Positions 18,830-28,422 are shown, counted from the stretch's first letter. The stretch is 64,000 nucleotides of DNA from Lachnospiraceae bacterium UBA7179 (GCA_002491195.1 DKVL01000012.1:62001-126000), one strand, 5' to 3'. Notes: a model not told the origin generated them from the sequence alone. Program-made: numbers and translations.

Positions 18830-20617
18830 ATGGCGATCAAAAACAGCGCAGGAAGACGGAACATGACCGTACAGAAACGAAAGACTTTTGTACTGTGCGT
18901 CGTGTGTGTGGCAATACTTTTACTGCTGGGTGTGCGTGTGGGATATCTGATGATCCTGCGTTCAGAGTATTATACAGAGTTAGCGACGCAGCTTCATGAG
19001 AGGGAGCGCGACATCAAGGCTGCAAGGGGCAGAATTATCGATTCGACGGGAACGGTTCTCGCGGACAATAAGACAGTTTGTACCATATCGGTCATTCACA
19101 GTCAGCTGGAGGAACCCGAACGAGTAATCGATATGCTGTGTCGGGAGTTAGGCCTTTCCGAGGAATATGTGCGCAAGCGCGTGGAGAAATACAGCGCAAG
19201 GGAGCGCATCAAGAGCAATGTAGATAAAGAAACGGGCGACCGTATACGAAATTATGATATGGCAGGGGTAAAGGTAGATGAAGACTATAAGCGTTATTAT
19301 CCATACGACGATCTGGCATCGAAGGTGCTAGGTTTTACAGGAGGGGACAATCAGGGGATCATCGGTTTGGAGGTTACCTATGATGAATATCTGACGGGTA
19401 AGAAGGGGCAGATTCTGACGCTGACAGACGCTAAGGGAATCGAGCTCGACGGCATGGGGGAGCGGAGGAAAGAACCGGAAGCCGGAAAAGACCTGTATGT
19501 TAGTATTGACGTCAATATCCAGCGATACGCAACGCAGCTTGCAAAGCAGGCTTATGAGACAAAACAGGCGGCAGGAGTCTCGATCATCGTTATGAATGTC
19601 AACAATGGCGAGATCCTTGCGATGGTGGATGTGCCTGAGTTTCATCTGAATGATCCATATACGCTGATCGATGAATTTCAGGTACAGACCATACAGCCGG
19701 AAGTCACAGAGGAGGGGCAGGTCAAAGAAAAGCAGGAAAGCACACAGGATCTGCTGAACAAAATGTGGAGGAATGGCTGTATTAATGACACGTATGAGCC
19801 GGGTTCTACCTTTAAGATCATCACAGCGGCGGCTGGGCTTGAAAGCGGGGCAGTGCGCCTGGAAGATCAGTTTTCCTGTCCGGGATTTATCATTGTGGAC
19901 GACCGGAAAATCCGCTGCCACAAGATTGCAGGCCATGGCGCGGAGGATTTTACCCATGCGGTCATGAATTCCTGCAATCCGGTTTTCATCACAGTCGGTC
20001 TGCGGATTGGTGTGGAGCGTTATTATGAGTATTTTAATCAGTTTGGTTTAAAACAAAAGACTGGTATTGACCTTCCGGGAGAGGCGGGAACGATTGTGCA
20101 CCAGTTGGATAAAATCGGCGAGGTGGAGCTGGCAACGATGTCATTTGGACAGTCTTTTCAGATTACGCCGATCAGGTTGATGACAACGGTGTCGGGACTG
20201 ATCAACGGAGGACGGCTTGTGACGCCTCATTTTGGCGTGAAGGCGGTGAGTCCGGATGGCTCGTCGGTTGACGAGTTCGTCTATCCGGTCACGGAGGGAA
20301 TCCTGTCATCGGATACAACAGAGAAATTAAGATATGCACTGGAGCAGGTCGTGGAGAATGGAGGCGGCAAAAATGGTTATGTGGAGGGCTACCGGGTAGG
20401 TGGTAAGACTGCTACAAGTCAGACATTACCGAGGGGAAATGGCAGATATATCGCTTCTTTTCTGGGATTTGCCCCGGCAGACGATCCAAAGGTGATCGCG
20501 CTTGCGATCATTGATACGCCACAGGGAACGTATTATGGCGGACAGATCGCGGCGCCGGTTGTGCGGCAGCTCTTTGAGAATATACTGCCATATCTGGAAG
20601 AAATCGGTTATGAATAA
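18830..20617 (+). CDS. second class B penicillin-binding protein (SpoVD/FtsI-like)
   Basis: A 595-residue transpeptidase with a membrane helix at about 22-42 and RGRIIDSTGTVLADN at the start of the pedestal domain. The catalytic STFK is near residue 326 and SCN follows. The third motif reads KTA rather than KTG (GGKTATSQTLP, near 526). It follows the first PBP by 65 bases, as spoVD follows pbpB in other spore formers, so a role in the spore cortex is plausible. It lacks the C-terminal PASTA domain found in Bacillus SpoVD. Vegetative function cannot be excluded. Confidence 0.87.
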   Translation: MAIKNSAGRRNMTVQKRKTFVLCVVCVAILLLLGVRVGYLMILRSEYYTELATQLHERERDIKAARGRIIDSTGTVLADNKTVCTISVIHSQLEEPERVIDMLCRELGLSEEYVRKRVEKYSARERIKSNVDKETGDRIRNYDMAGVKVDEDYKRYYPYDDLASKVLGFTGGDNQGIIGLEVTYDEYLTGKKGQILTLTDAKGIELDGMGERRKEPEAGKDLYVSIDVNIQRYATQLAKQAYETKQAAGVSIIVMNVNNGEILAMVDVPEFHLNDPYTLIDEFQVQTIQPEVTEEGQVKEKQESTQDLLNKMWRNGCINDTYEPGSTFKIITAAAGLESGAVRLEDQFSCPGFIIVDDRKIRCHKIAGHGAEDFTHAVMNSCNPVFITVGLRIGVERYYEYFNQFGLKQKTGIDLPGEAGTIVHQLDKIGEVELATMSFGQSFQITPIRLMTTVSGLINGGRLVTPHFGVKAVSPDGSSVDEFVYPVTEGILSSDTTEKLRYALEQVVENGGGKNGYVEGYRVGGKTATSQTLPRGNGRYIASFLGFAPADDPKVIALAIIDTPQGTYYGGQIAAPVVRQLFENILPYLEEIGYE

Positions 20618-20642
20618 AAGGAGAGAGGGTATCTAAGAGATC

Positions 20643-22028
20643 ATGATTGATATAAGGGATAAGAGAGTGATCGTTGTTGGAACAGGTAAGAGCGGCATAA
20701 GCTCGGCAGCATTGCTCGAAAAAAATGGTGCGCTGCCTGTCATATATGACGGGAATGAGAAGGCGGACAGGGAAGCAGTAAAGGCATCATTGCGGGAAAA
20801 ACTTGGGTATGAGACGAAGACCGCTATTTATACAGGAACGTTTCCAAAAGAAATAACAGATGGAATCAAACTTGCTGTATTGAGTCCGGGAGTGCCGGTT
20901 GATGCGGATTTTGTGGTGTATATGAAAGAGCAGGGGATCTCTGTATGGGGCGAGATTGAATTGGCATATCACTTTGCGAAGGGCCGGGTGCTTGCGATCA
21001 CCGGTACGAATGGCAAGACGACGACGACATCGCTGGTGGGACAGATCATGCAGGAGTATTATGATAGTGTGTACATTGTCGGCAATATAGGGAATCCCTA
21101 TACAGACGCTGCACCGTCCATGCGTGAGGATACCGTGTCTGTTGCAGAGATCTCGAGTTTCCAGTTGGAGACCATTGAGGATTTTCACCCGCAGGTGTCA
21201 GCGATCCTGAACATAACGCCTGACCATCTAAACCGCCATCACACGATGGAAAACTATGCAGCGGCGAAAGAAGCAGTGACGATGAACCAGACGAAGGATG
21301 ATTTTTGTATCCTGAATTATGAGAACGACTATACGAGGGCGTTCGGTGAGAGGTGTCCGGCCAGAGTCGTGTATTTTTCGTCGGCACAGAAATTGCAGGA
21401 TGGCTTGTATTACGAGGGTGAGGACATTTATCTGGCGGTAGACGGCGTATCACAACGCCTGTTGAATGTAAAGACGGATATGAACCTTGTCGGTGTCTGC
21501 AATATTGAGAATGTTATGGCGGCTATTGGGATCAGCATGAGCGCAGGTGTGCCGATGGAAAATATCCTGGCTTCCGTCAAGCGGTTTGTGGCAGTAGAGC
21601 ACAGGATTGAGTATGTGGCGACCAGACGGGGAGTGATGTACTATAATGATTCCAAGGCGACCAACACTGATGCCGCGATCCAGGGAATCAAGGCGATGGA
21701 CCGTCCGACGGTTCTGATCGGCGGAGGGTATGATAAAGGGAGCGCTTATGATGACTGGATCCACTGTTTTGACGGCAAGGTGAAGAAACTTGTCCTGATC
21801 GGGCAGACGCGCGAAAAGATCGCAGAGTGTGCCGTCAAATGCGGGTTTCCCCAGAGCAATATTATCTTTGAGGAAACCTTTGAGGCAGCGCTTGATACGT
21901 GCGTCCGGGAAGCACAGCCGGGGGATGCAGTGCTTCTATCACCCGCCTGCGCAAGCTGGGGGATGTTTCCAAACTACGAAGTACGAGGCTGTCAGTTTAA
22001 GGATTATGTAAACAATCTGAAGGAGTGA
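20643..22028 (+). CDS. murD: UDP-N-acetylmuramoylalanine--D-glutamate ligase
   Basis: Cytoplasmic Mur ligase that adds D-Glu to UDP-MurNAc-L-Ala with ATP. The 461 residues show the N-terminal Rossmann motif (VVGTGKSGISSA), the ATP loop ITGTNGKTTTT, NITPDHLNRH with the conserved catalytic region, and YYNDSKATNTDA in the C-terminal domain, typical for MurD. It directly precedes ftsW by 4 nt, and the ribosome site for ftsW overlaps the murD stop. mraY and murF do not lie upstream, as they often do. Confidence 0.96.
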   Translation: MIDIRDKRVIVVGTGKSGISSAALLEKNGALPVIYDGNEKADREAVKASLREKLGYETKTAIYTGTFPKEITDGIKLAVLSPGVPVDADFVVYMKEQGISVWGEIELAYHFAKGRVLAITGTNGKTTTTSLVGQIMQEYYDSVYIVGNIGNPYTDAAPSMREDTVSVAEISSFQLETIEDFHPQVSAILNITPDHLNRHHTMENYAAAKEAVTMNQTKDDFCILNYENDYTRAFGERCPARVVYFSSAQKLQDGLYYEGEDIYLAVDGVSQRLLNVKTDMNLVGVCNIENVMAAIGISMSAGVPMENILASVKRFVAVEHRIEYVATRRGVMYYNDSKATNTDAAIQGIKAMDRPTVLIGGGYDKGSAYDDWIHCFDGKVKKLVLIGQTREKIAECAVKCGFPQSNIIFEETFEAALDTCVREAQPGDAVLLSPACASWGMFPNYEVRGCQFKDYVNNLKE

Positions 22029-22032
22029 TATT

Positions 22033-23199
22033 GTGGCAAGACAACTCGTGGCAAAACAGCCGATAAAATTCCGAAGCAGTAAACACAACATGGATTATGT
22101 ACTGCTGACGGTAGTGTTATTTCTGATTGGATTTGGACTGTTGATGATCTACTCCGCAAGTTCCTATGAAGCCGGAATAGACTATAACGATTCCGCCTAT
22201 TATCTGAAAAAACAGGCACAGTCGACTGCGATTGGATTTGTCGGTTTATTTATTATGATCAAGTTTCCGTATAAGGAACTGCAGAAAATGGACGTAATGG
22301 CAATGATCGTATCCGCGATCCTGATCGTACTGGTGAAGTCGCCGCTCGGAATCACCCGAAATGGTGCGAGCCGGTGGATTAATCTGCAGATCATCACATT
22401 CCAGCCCGCGGAAGTGGCAAAAATCGGTGTGATTATCTATCTGGCGAGCATTATACAGCGGTTGGAGAGTCTTGGAAAAAATATTGTGCGGACACCCAAA
22501 GGTCTTGCGATCATATTTGTACCGCCCACGATCATCGCCGGGCTTGTATATGTGCTGACCAGTAACCTGAGTTCTGCAATTATCATCATGGGCATTGCGG
22601 TTGCCATGGTTTTTGTGGCGGTGCCGGATTACAAATGGTTTGTGGCGGCTGGCGCGACAGTGGTGGCTGCAGTGGTGGCGCTGGTGATGTATGCGTCCAA
22701 TGTTGATCTGTCAAGCGGTAGTTTCCGTCTGGGACGTGTGGTGGCATGGCTTCATCCGGAAGCCTACAGTACGGATAAGGCGTTTCAGACGCTTCAGGCG
22801 CTATACGCGATCGGTTCCGGTGGGATCTGGGGAAAAGGCCTGGGACAGAGTATGCAGAAACGCAAATTCCTGCCAGAGGCCCAGAATGATATGATTTTCT
22901 CCATTATTTGTGAGGAGCTGGGACTGTTTGGCGCAGTGGCGATTATCTTACTCTTTGTGGTGTTAATCTGGAGCTGCATGGTTATTGCCAACAAGACAGT
23001 GGACCGGTTTGGCTCACTGCTTGTGGTGGGGGTTATGGCACATTACGCGATACAGGTTATCCTGAATATAGCTGTTGTGACCAACACGATTCCAAATACT
23101 GGAATTACATTGCCATTTATCAGTTACGGTGGCACTTCGACTTTATTCTTATTGATGGAGATTGGAATTGTGTTAAATGTGAGTAAGAACTGTCGGTAA
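22033..23199 (+). CDS. ftsW: FtsW/SpoVE-type SEDS glycosyltransferase
   Basis: A polytopic SEDS-family peptidoglycan polymerase that works with a class B PBP. The 388 residues form about ten membrane helices, with LMIYSASSYEA near the N-terminus, WINLQIITFQPAEVAKI in the middle, and the C-terminal ITLPFISYGGTST signature. The GTG start at 22033 follows AAGGAG located within the last codons of murD. Spore formers may use such a gene as ftsW or spoVE, and the sequence does not decide. murG, often next, is absent. Confidence 0.93.
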   Translation: MARQLVAKQPIKFRSSKHNMDYVLLTVVLFLIGFGLLMIYSASSYEAGIDYNDSAYYLKKQAQSTAIGFVGLFIMIKFPYKELQKMDVMAMIVSAILIVLVKSPLGITRNGASRWINLQIITFQPAEVAKIGVIIYLASIIQRLESLGKNIVRTPKGLAIIFVPPTIIAGLVYVLTSNLSSAIIIMGIAVAMVFVAVPDYKWFVAAGATVVAAVVALVMYASNVDLSSGSFRLGRVVAWLHPEAYSTDKAFQTLQALYAIGSGGIWGKGLGQSMQKRKFLPEAQNDMIFSIICEELGLFGAVAIILLFVVLIWSCMVIANKTVDRFGSLLVVGVMAHYAIQVILNIAVVTNTIPNTGITLPFISYGGTSTLFLLMEIGIVLNVSKNCR

Positions 23200-23256
23200 T
23201 TTTTGGCCTGTTCGCGCATATAATATTATGATTGATATGATGATGTGGTGAATTTT

Positions 23257-24567
23257 ATGGCCCATTTTGGCAGAAATAATGAGTCTATAAGGATGGAGGG
23301 GAAAAAGGCGCTTGGTGGCCGGATATGGATACAGGGTTCTAAAAACGCAGCGCTTCCGATCCTGGCGGCGTGTATGCTGATACCAGGGAAATGTGTGCTG
23401 CGGGGATGTCCGGATATTACAGATATTGATTGTATGTGTAATCTTTTGAAAAGTACAGGGGCGACAGTGACAACGGTTCCTGACACAGCAGTTGTCGAGG
23501 TTGATACGCGCAGCGTCCGGGAGCATAGGCTGCCGGAAAAATATGTCTCTGCCATGCGTTCGTCTGTTGTTATGATGGGAGCGATGCTTGGGCGGCTTGG
23601 GGAAGTCTGCGTCAACTATCCTGGCGGCTGTGTCATCGGTGAGCGGCCCATTGATCTGCACCTGTACGGACTCGAAAAACTTGGGGCGCAGATTTGGATT
23701 GAAGAGAATCATATTCATGCATATGCGGATGAACTAAAAGGAGCGGTTATTGATTTTCCGTTTTCCAGTGTGGGAGCGACGCAGAATGTTATCCTGGCGG
23801 CGGTGACCGCACAAGGGAGAACAGTTATAAAAAACGCAGCAAAAGAACCTGAAGTGATTGAACTTTGTAAATTCCTGAATATGGCAGGAGCCAGGATTGA
23901 TTATTCTGGAACCCTGTTGAAGTCAGGTAGAATCGTGATACAGGGAGTGGAGCTGTCAAGACTTCATGAGGTCGTGTATGATGTCATATCAGACCGGATC
24001 GTTGCGGGAACTTATCTCTTTGCGACTCTGGCAGCAGGCGGTGAGATCACGCTGGAAAATGTTCCCATAGGGCAGCTGGACAGTATCTGTGATACAATCA
24101 GACAAATGGGAGCCGTGATTACCGTTGATACAGATCAAAATGAGATGACAATTAACGCAAGTGACCGTGACAAGATAGAAAATATTCCATACATAGAGAC
24201 CAATGTATATCCGGATTTCCCGACGGATCTGCAGTCGCCACTGCTTGTGGCGGCCTGTATGGCAAAGGGAAGGCTTGCAGTCAGGGAAAAGATCTTCTCA
24301 AGCAGGTTCCGGATCGTGGAGGAGCTGCGGCGGATGGGCGCAGAGATCGTAGTGGAGCGGGATACCGCGGTTGTGACAGGGGGCAGGGAACTGGAAGGGC
24401 GGACTGTTATAGCAAGGGAACTGCGCGGCGGTGCGGCACTCGTCATAGCGGGTTTGTGTGCGTCGGGTATCACGACGGTAGCGGATTCTGGGTACATCAG
24501 GAGAGGATATCAGGATATCGTGAGAGATTTCACAGAACTTGGGGCGCGGATCAGCTATGCAGGCTGA
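23257..24567 (+). CDS. murA: UDP-N-acetylglucosamine 1-carboxyvinyltransferase
   Basis: First committed enzyme of peptidoglycan synthesis; transfers enolpyruvate from PEP to UDP-GlcNAc. The protein has about 436 residues, with GSKNAALPILAA near the N-terminus and the catalytic loop PGGCVIGERP, whose Cys is near residue 125, so a fosfomycin-sensitive form is expected. The PDFPTDLQSP segment is also present. The ribosome site is weak; the ATG at 23257 is preferred, with a GTG at 23245 and an ATG at 23293 as alternatives. Clostridia often carry two murA copies; only this one is in the window. Confidence 0.95.
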   Translation: MAHFGRNNESIRMEGKKALGGRIWIQGSKNAALPILAACMLIPGKCVLRGCPDITDIDCMCNLLKSTGATVTTVPDTAVVEVDTRSVREHRLPEKYVSAMRSSVVMMGAMLGRLGEVCVNYPGGCVIGERPIDLHLYGLEKLGAQIWIEENHIHAYADELKGAVIDFPFSSVGATQNVILAAVTAQGRTVIKNAAKEPEVIELCKFLNMAGARIDYSGTLLKSGRIVIQGVELSRLHEVVYDVISDRIVAGTYLFATLAAGGEITLENVPIGQLDSICDTIRQMGAVITVDTDQNEMTINASDRDKIENIPYIETNVYPDFPTDLQSPLLVAACMAKGRLAVREKIFSSRFRIVEELRRMGAEIVVERDTAVVTGGRELEGRTVIARELRGGAALVIAGLCASGITTVADSGYIRRGYQDIVRDFTELGARISYAG

Positions 24568-24593
24568 GCGATTACAGATGTGAGGAAAACGTT

Positions 24594-25349
24594 ATGGATA
24601 AACAGGACAATATCATAACAAAAATGCCGGATATAAGGCTTAAAGTGCGAATTATTATCCTATTGGGCATCATCAATGTACTTCTGATGGCATCCTATTT
24701 TGTGCTTACGCACTATGCGGTCAAAACAGTTCAGGTTGACGGTAACAAGCATTATTCCGCCGAAGAGATCAAGGCGATGGTTATGACAGGATATCTTGGT
24801 GATAATTCCCTCTATCTGTCCATGAAGTACAAGAATAAGGGGATAGAGGGCGTCCCGTTTGTGGAGACGATGGATGTCATGGTGCAGTCGAATGACACAA
24901 TCCGCATTACCGTGTATGAGAAGGCGCTCGCCGGATATGTGCAGTATCTCGGAAGATATATGTATTTTGACAATGAGGGCGTTGTGGTGGAGAGCTCCAA
25001 GGTCACGACGAAAGGGATTCCCCAGGTGACAGGACTGAAATTTGACCACATCATACTTCACGAGAAACTTCCAGTGGAAAACGATCAGATTTTTCAAAAT
25101 ATCCTGACGATCACGAAGCTCCTCAACAAATATGATGTCCTGTGTGACAGAATCCAGTTTGACAGTAGTTACCATGTCATGCTGGGCTATGGCAGTGTGA
25201 TGGTCAATATCGGCGCTTTGGATAATCTTGATGAGAAGCTGATGCAGCTTCCCCAGATTCTGCCGTCTCTGGCAGGGGAGAAAGGAACGCTTGATTTGCA
25301 GAATTATACGGCCGACCGGAAAAGCGTCTCTTTTGAAAGAGGAAAGTAA
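24594..25349 (+). CDS. ftsQ: cell division protein FtsQ/DivIB
   Basis: A 251-residue bitopic divisome protein: a short cytoplasmic start, one membrane helix at about 17-38, and a POTRA domain beginning VKTVQVDGNKHYSAEEI. The beta domain follows. It stabilises FtsL/DivIC and regulates septal synthesis. The ATG at 24594 follows GAGGAAAA, and an upstream open frame overlapping murA is not coding. Sequence identity across FtsQ is low, so the call depends on the POTRA pattern and the position between murA and ftsZ. Confidence 0.88.
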   Translation: MDKQDNIITKMPDIRLKVRIIILLGIINVLLMASYFVLTHYAVKTVQVDGNKHYSAEEIKAMVMTGYLGDNSLYLSMKYKNKGIEGVPFVETMDVMVQSNDTIRITVYEKALAGYVQYLGRYMYFDNEGVVVESSKVTTKGIPQVTGLKFDHIILHEKLPVENDQIFQNILTITKLLNKYDVLCDRIQFDSSYHVMLGYGSVMVNIGALDNLDEKLMQLPQILPSLAGEKGTLDLQNYTADRKSVSFERGK

Positions 25350-25389
25350 CAGCTCACAAATAAATTAAAAAAGAAAAGTAAAAAATAGG

Positions 25390-25418
25390 TTGATTAATTG
25401 CTAAAAAAATTATATGAT
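25390..25418 (+). promoter_or_regulatory. promoter of ftsZ
   Basis: TTGATT (25390-25395), 17 bp, TATGAT (25413-25418) in an AT-rich 113-base gap. It gives ftsZ its own transcription besides read-through from the cluster. Confidence 0.6.
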
Positions 25419-25462
25419 AAGTTAGATGGCATTTAATAGGAATTATGAAGGAGGAAGGAAAC

Positions 25463-26653
25463 TTGCTCGAGATTAGATCAAATGAAACAGATGCAGCGGC
25501 AAGGATAATAGTAGTAGGTGTAGGCGGCGCAGGCAACAATGCTGTCAACCGAATGATAGATGAGACGATAACAGGTGTTGAGTTTATAGGAGTCAATACA
25601 GATAAGCAGGCTTTGCAGCTCTGCAAGGCACCGAAACTTCTGCAGATTGGCGAGAAGCTGACGAAAGGACTTGGCGCGGGAGCAAAACCCGAGGTGGGTG
25701 AGAAGGCCGCAGAGGAGAGCTCAGAGGATATAAAGGAGGCATTGAAGGGGGCAGACATGGTGTTTGTCACCTGTGGAATGGGCGGTGGTACAGGTACAGG
25801 TGCAGCTCCGATCGTGGCAGCGATTGCCAAGGAGATGGGGATCCTGACGGTTGGCGTTGTCACGAAACCTTTTAAATTTGAAGCACGCACCCGTATGACG
25901 AATGCTCTGACAGGGATTGAGAAGTTGAAAGAGCATGTGGATACGCTGATTGTCATTCCAAATGACAAGCTGCTCGAGATTGTCGACCGGCGGACAACCA
26001 TGCCGGATGCCCTGAAGAAAGCGGATGAAGTGCTTCAGCAGTCAGTACAGGGGATCACAGATCTGATCAATGTGCCGTCTGTCATCAACCTTGACTTTGC
26101 AGATGTGCAGACTGTTATGAAGGAGAAAGGTATTGCGCATATCGGAATCGGCTATGGGAAAGGTGAGGACAAGGCCGCAGATGCGATTAAGATGGCTGTC
26201 AATTCACCGCTCCTGGAGACTACACTTGATGGAGCAACAGATGTTATTTTAAATATTTCAGGAGATATTTCCATCTTTGACGCAAACGATGCGGCAAGTT
26301 ATGTGCAGGAACTTGCAGGCGAGGATATCAATGTTATCTTCGGCGCGATGTACAATGAGGATATGGCGGATTCTTGTACCGTTACGGTCATTGCAACAGG
26401 TATTGTTGAGAAAAAGCAGAACACGCCGCTTAATAATATGGGCAGGATCAACAGCAATTTCTCAGTGAAGCCAAATAATGTTCCCAATACGCCCGCAAGA
26501 CCAAGACCACAGGGAGCGCCGGGCATCAACACAATGCCGCAGAATGGACAGGCACCACAGCCCAGACCAAACAATGGACTCAAACCGCCCACGGATTTAA
26601 GAAGCAATGTGAAGGAACAAACTTTGAACATACCAAGTTTCCTGAAGAGATAA
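25463..26653 (+). CDS. ftsZ: cell division protein FtsZ
   Basis: The tubulin-like GTPase that forms the division ring. The 396 residues show [14 protein letters not shown], the GTP signature [10 protein letters not shown] near 105, NVDFADV-like NLDFADV, a Pro/Asn-rich linker, and the C-terminal LNIPSFLKR peptide that binds partner proteins. The start is placed at TTG 25463. A near-perfect AAGGAGGA (25448-25455) is 7 nt before it, whereas the ATG at 25445 overlaps that site and has only a weak AGGAA upstream. TTG also gives the usual short LEIRSNE N-terminus. Confidence 0.97.
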   Translation: MLEIRSNETDAAARIIVVGVGGAGNNAVNRMIDETITGVEFIGVNTDKQALQLCKAPKLLQIGEKLTKGLGAGAKPEVGEKAAEESSEDIKEALKGADMVFVTCGMGGGTGTGAAPIVAAIAKEMGILTVGVVTKPFKFEARTRMTNALTGIEKLKEHVDTLIVIPNDKLLEIVDRRTTMPDALKKADEVLQQSVQGITDLINVPSVINLDFADVQTVMKEKGIAHIGIGYGKGEDKAADAIKMAVNSPLLETTLDGATDVILNISGDISIFDANDAASYVQELAGEDINVIFGAMYNEDMADSCTVTVIATGIVEKKQNTPLNNMGRINSNFSVKPNNVPNTPARPRPQGAPGINTMPQNGQAPQPRPNNGLKPPTDLRSNVKEQTLNIPSFLKR

Positions 26654-26669
26654 TTTCATACTCGGAAAA

Positions 26670-26735
26670 AGTCGAAAAATAAACATAATTTAGTCCCATG
26701 CTTTGACAAAAAAGCATGGGATTTTTTTGTATAAT
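26670..26735 (+). promoter_or_regulatory. spoIIG-type promoter with Spo0A-like boxes
   Basis: TTGACA (26703-26708) and TATAAT (26730-26735) are both perfect but 21 bp apart, too far for ordinary sigma-A use. The Bacillus subtilis spoIIG promoter is known for the same oddity (22 bp) and needs phosphorylated Spo0A. Sequences resembling the 0A box TGNCGAA occur at AGTCGAA (26670-26676) and TGACAAA (26704-26710), the second overlapping the -35 element as in Bacillus. Each has one mismatch. Confidence 0.65.
26694..26728 (+). terminator. ftsZ terminator
   Basis: CCCATGCT (26695-26702) pairs with AGCATGGG (26713-26720), extended by an outer T-A pair. The loop is TTGACAAAAA and a run of seven T (26722-26728) follows. 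The loop is also the -35 element of the next operon. Confidence 0.88.
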
Positions 26736-26762
26736 CTTATTACAGGGACGGAGGTGATTGGA

Positions 26763-27554
26763 ATTTATGCAGTATATATTGATGTTTTTCTGGTGCAAAA
26801 TGTTTTGATGGATCTGCAGCTGCTGCTTTTGACGATGCTTCTGCTCAGGGAAAAAGTAATCTTTTTGAGACTGTTAGCAGCATCCTTGGTTGGTGGGGCA
26901 GGGGCGGTGATGATACTGTTATCAGGCATAGGGTTTGGCATAACTTATGTTCTGCTTGTATTGGTATTGGATCTGGCGATGCTCCTCGTGTGTGTGCGAA
27001 AGCCGATAAAAGGCAGACCGGCGTTCCAAAAGCTGGTCATGGGAATCATCGATCTGTATGGAATGGTGTTTGCCTATGGAAAGCTGATGGAGTGTGCAGG
27101 CAGGCTTGTGGGAGAGCGACTGGCGCAGATCCTGGTGACAGGAGTGATCATAGGTATTGTGATCTTTATACTTGCCTATCGCAGTCTGATGGAACCAAGG
27201 CATATCTATGAGGTCACTTTAACGGAAGAAGGAGAAAATGTGATCTGCAGGGCACTGTTTGATACCGGAAATCTTCTGACGGATCCGATATCTGGAAAAC
27301 CAGTATCTGTGGTGGAGGAGACGGCCCTGATGAAAGGCTGGCTGGAGAAATATCCGCAGAAATATAAAATCATTCCCTACCAGAGCGTCGGGAGAGAACA
27401 TGGGGTTCTGGAAGGGATCGTGGTGGATGAACTGGTGATCAAAAAGGAGCAGGAGCAAGTGGTGAAAAAAGGAGCAATAGTAGCTTTTTATAAAGGGAAA
27501 CTATCGAAAAACGGGGATTTTCAGATGATACTGAACCATAGTCTGATGATATAA
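26763..27554 (+). CDS. spoIIGA: sigma-E processing peptidase SpoIIGA
   Basis: Membrane-bound aspartic protease that removes the pro-sequence of sigma-E in the mother cell. About 263 residues: five hydrophobic helices in the first 140, then a soluble domain with the active-site motif FDTGNLLTD near residue 167. The start is unusual. A nine-base perfect ribosome site, GGAGGTGAT (26750-26758), points to position 26763, where the in-frame codon is ATT. That would give M-Y-A-V-Y-I-D-V, like the short N-terminus of Bacillus SpoIIGA. The alternative GTG at 26754 overlaps this ribosome site. Sixteen bases separate it from sigE. Confidence 0.9.
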   Translation: MYAVYIDVFLVQNVLMDLQLLLLTMLLLREKVIFLRLLAASLVGGAGAVMILLSGIGFGITYVLLVLVLDLAMLLVCVRKPIKGRPAFQKLVMGIIDLYGMVFAYGKLMECAGRLVGERLAQILVTGVIIGIVIFILAYRSLMEPRHIYEVTLTEEGENVICRALFDTGNLLTDPISGKPVSVVEETALMKGWLEKYPQKYKIIPYQSVGREHGVLEGIVVDELVIKKEQEQVVKKGAIVAFYKGKLSKNGDFQMILNHSLMI

Positions 27555-27570
27555 AAAGTGGAGGAGAATT

Positions 27571-28302
27571 ATGATTATAAAATTATATCTGCCTGGGAAG
27601 ATGAGATTGACTCTCGGGAAAAAAAGGAATGATAAGAACACAGCTGGAAACGAAATTCATTATATTGGAGGTTCCGAGGTTCTGCCGCCGCCGCTCGAGG
27701 GAGAGGAGGAAAACAGGGCGATCAACGGATTAGAGACCGAGTATGCCAACGAAGCGAGGACTCTTTTGATTGAACATAATTTAAGGCTTGTGGTGTATAT
27801 TGCCAAAAAGTTTGACAACACAGGCGTGGGGGTAGAGGACTTGATTTCGATTGGAACAATAGGCCTCATCAAGGCGATCAACACGTTTAACCGCAGCAAG
27901 AATATTAAACTTGCAACCTACGCGTCAAGATGCATTGAGAATGAGATTTTGATGTATTTGAGAAGGAATAATAAGACAAAACTTGAAGTTTCGATTGATG
28001 AACCATTGAATGTAGACTGGGACGGGAATGAACTTCTCCTGTCAGATATTCTCGGAACCGATGAGGATGTGATCTATAAGGATCTGGAGACAGAAGTGGA
28101 GCGAAGTCAGTTAAAACATGCAATATCAAAATTGGGCGAGCGGGAAAGGACAATTATCATGCTGCGTTTTGGATTAAATAACCCGGATGATATGGAAATG
28201 ACGCAGAAGGAGGTTGCGGATTATCTGGGGATATCACAGTCGTATATTTCAAGGCTTGAAAAGAAGATTATGAAGCGGTTAAAAAAGGAAATGGCAAGCT
28301 AA
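27571..28302 (+). CDS. sigE: RNA polymerase sporulation sigma factor E (pro-form)
   Basis: Early mother-cell sigma factor made as an inactive precursor. The 243 residues begin with a basic amphipathic pro-sequence of about 30 residues. The conserved [17 protein letters not shown] region follows, near which SpoIIGA cuts. Region 2 ([34 protein letters not shown]) and region 4 ([15 protein letters not shown] helix-turn-helix) are intact. GGAGGAG lies just before the ATG. It is co-transcribed with spoIIGA. Confidence 0.96.
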   Translation: MIIKLYLPGKMRLTLGKKRNDKNTAGNEIHYIGGSEVLPPPLEGEEENRAINGLETEYANEARTLLIEHNLRLVVYIAKKFDNTGVGVEDLISIGTIGLIKAINTFNRSKNIKLATYASRCIENEILMYLRRNNKTKLEVSIDEPLNVDWDGNELLLSDILGTDEDVIYKDLETEVERSQLKHAISKLGERERTIIMLRFGLNNPDDMEMTQKEVADYLGISQSYISRLEKKIMKRLKKEMAS

Positions 28303-28422
28303 ATAATATAAAATAGTAGTACATAGATGTATTTACACCTTCTTACATATGCGCAAGCGGGCTAAAATGGCTCAGGAGTGCATAGCCCAAAGGGCATAGG
28401 ATAAAGGAGGAGAATGATAAAT

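Noticed and set aside
26703..26762. TTG at 26703 as start of spoIIGA
   Set aside because: It lies in the loop of the ftsZ terminator and upstream of the -10 element, so it would not be in the mRNA.
28303..28422. Sigma-F/G promoter of sigG
   Set aside because: GGCTAAAATG fits the sigma-F -10 pattern, but no GYATA -35 lies at 13-16 bases upstream, so the match is probably chance.
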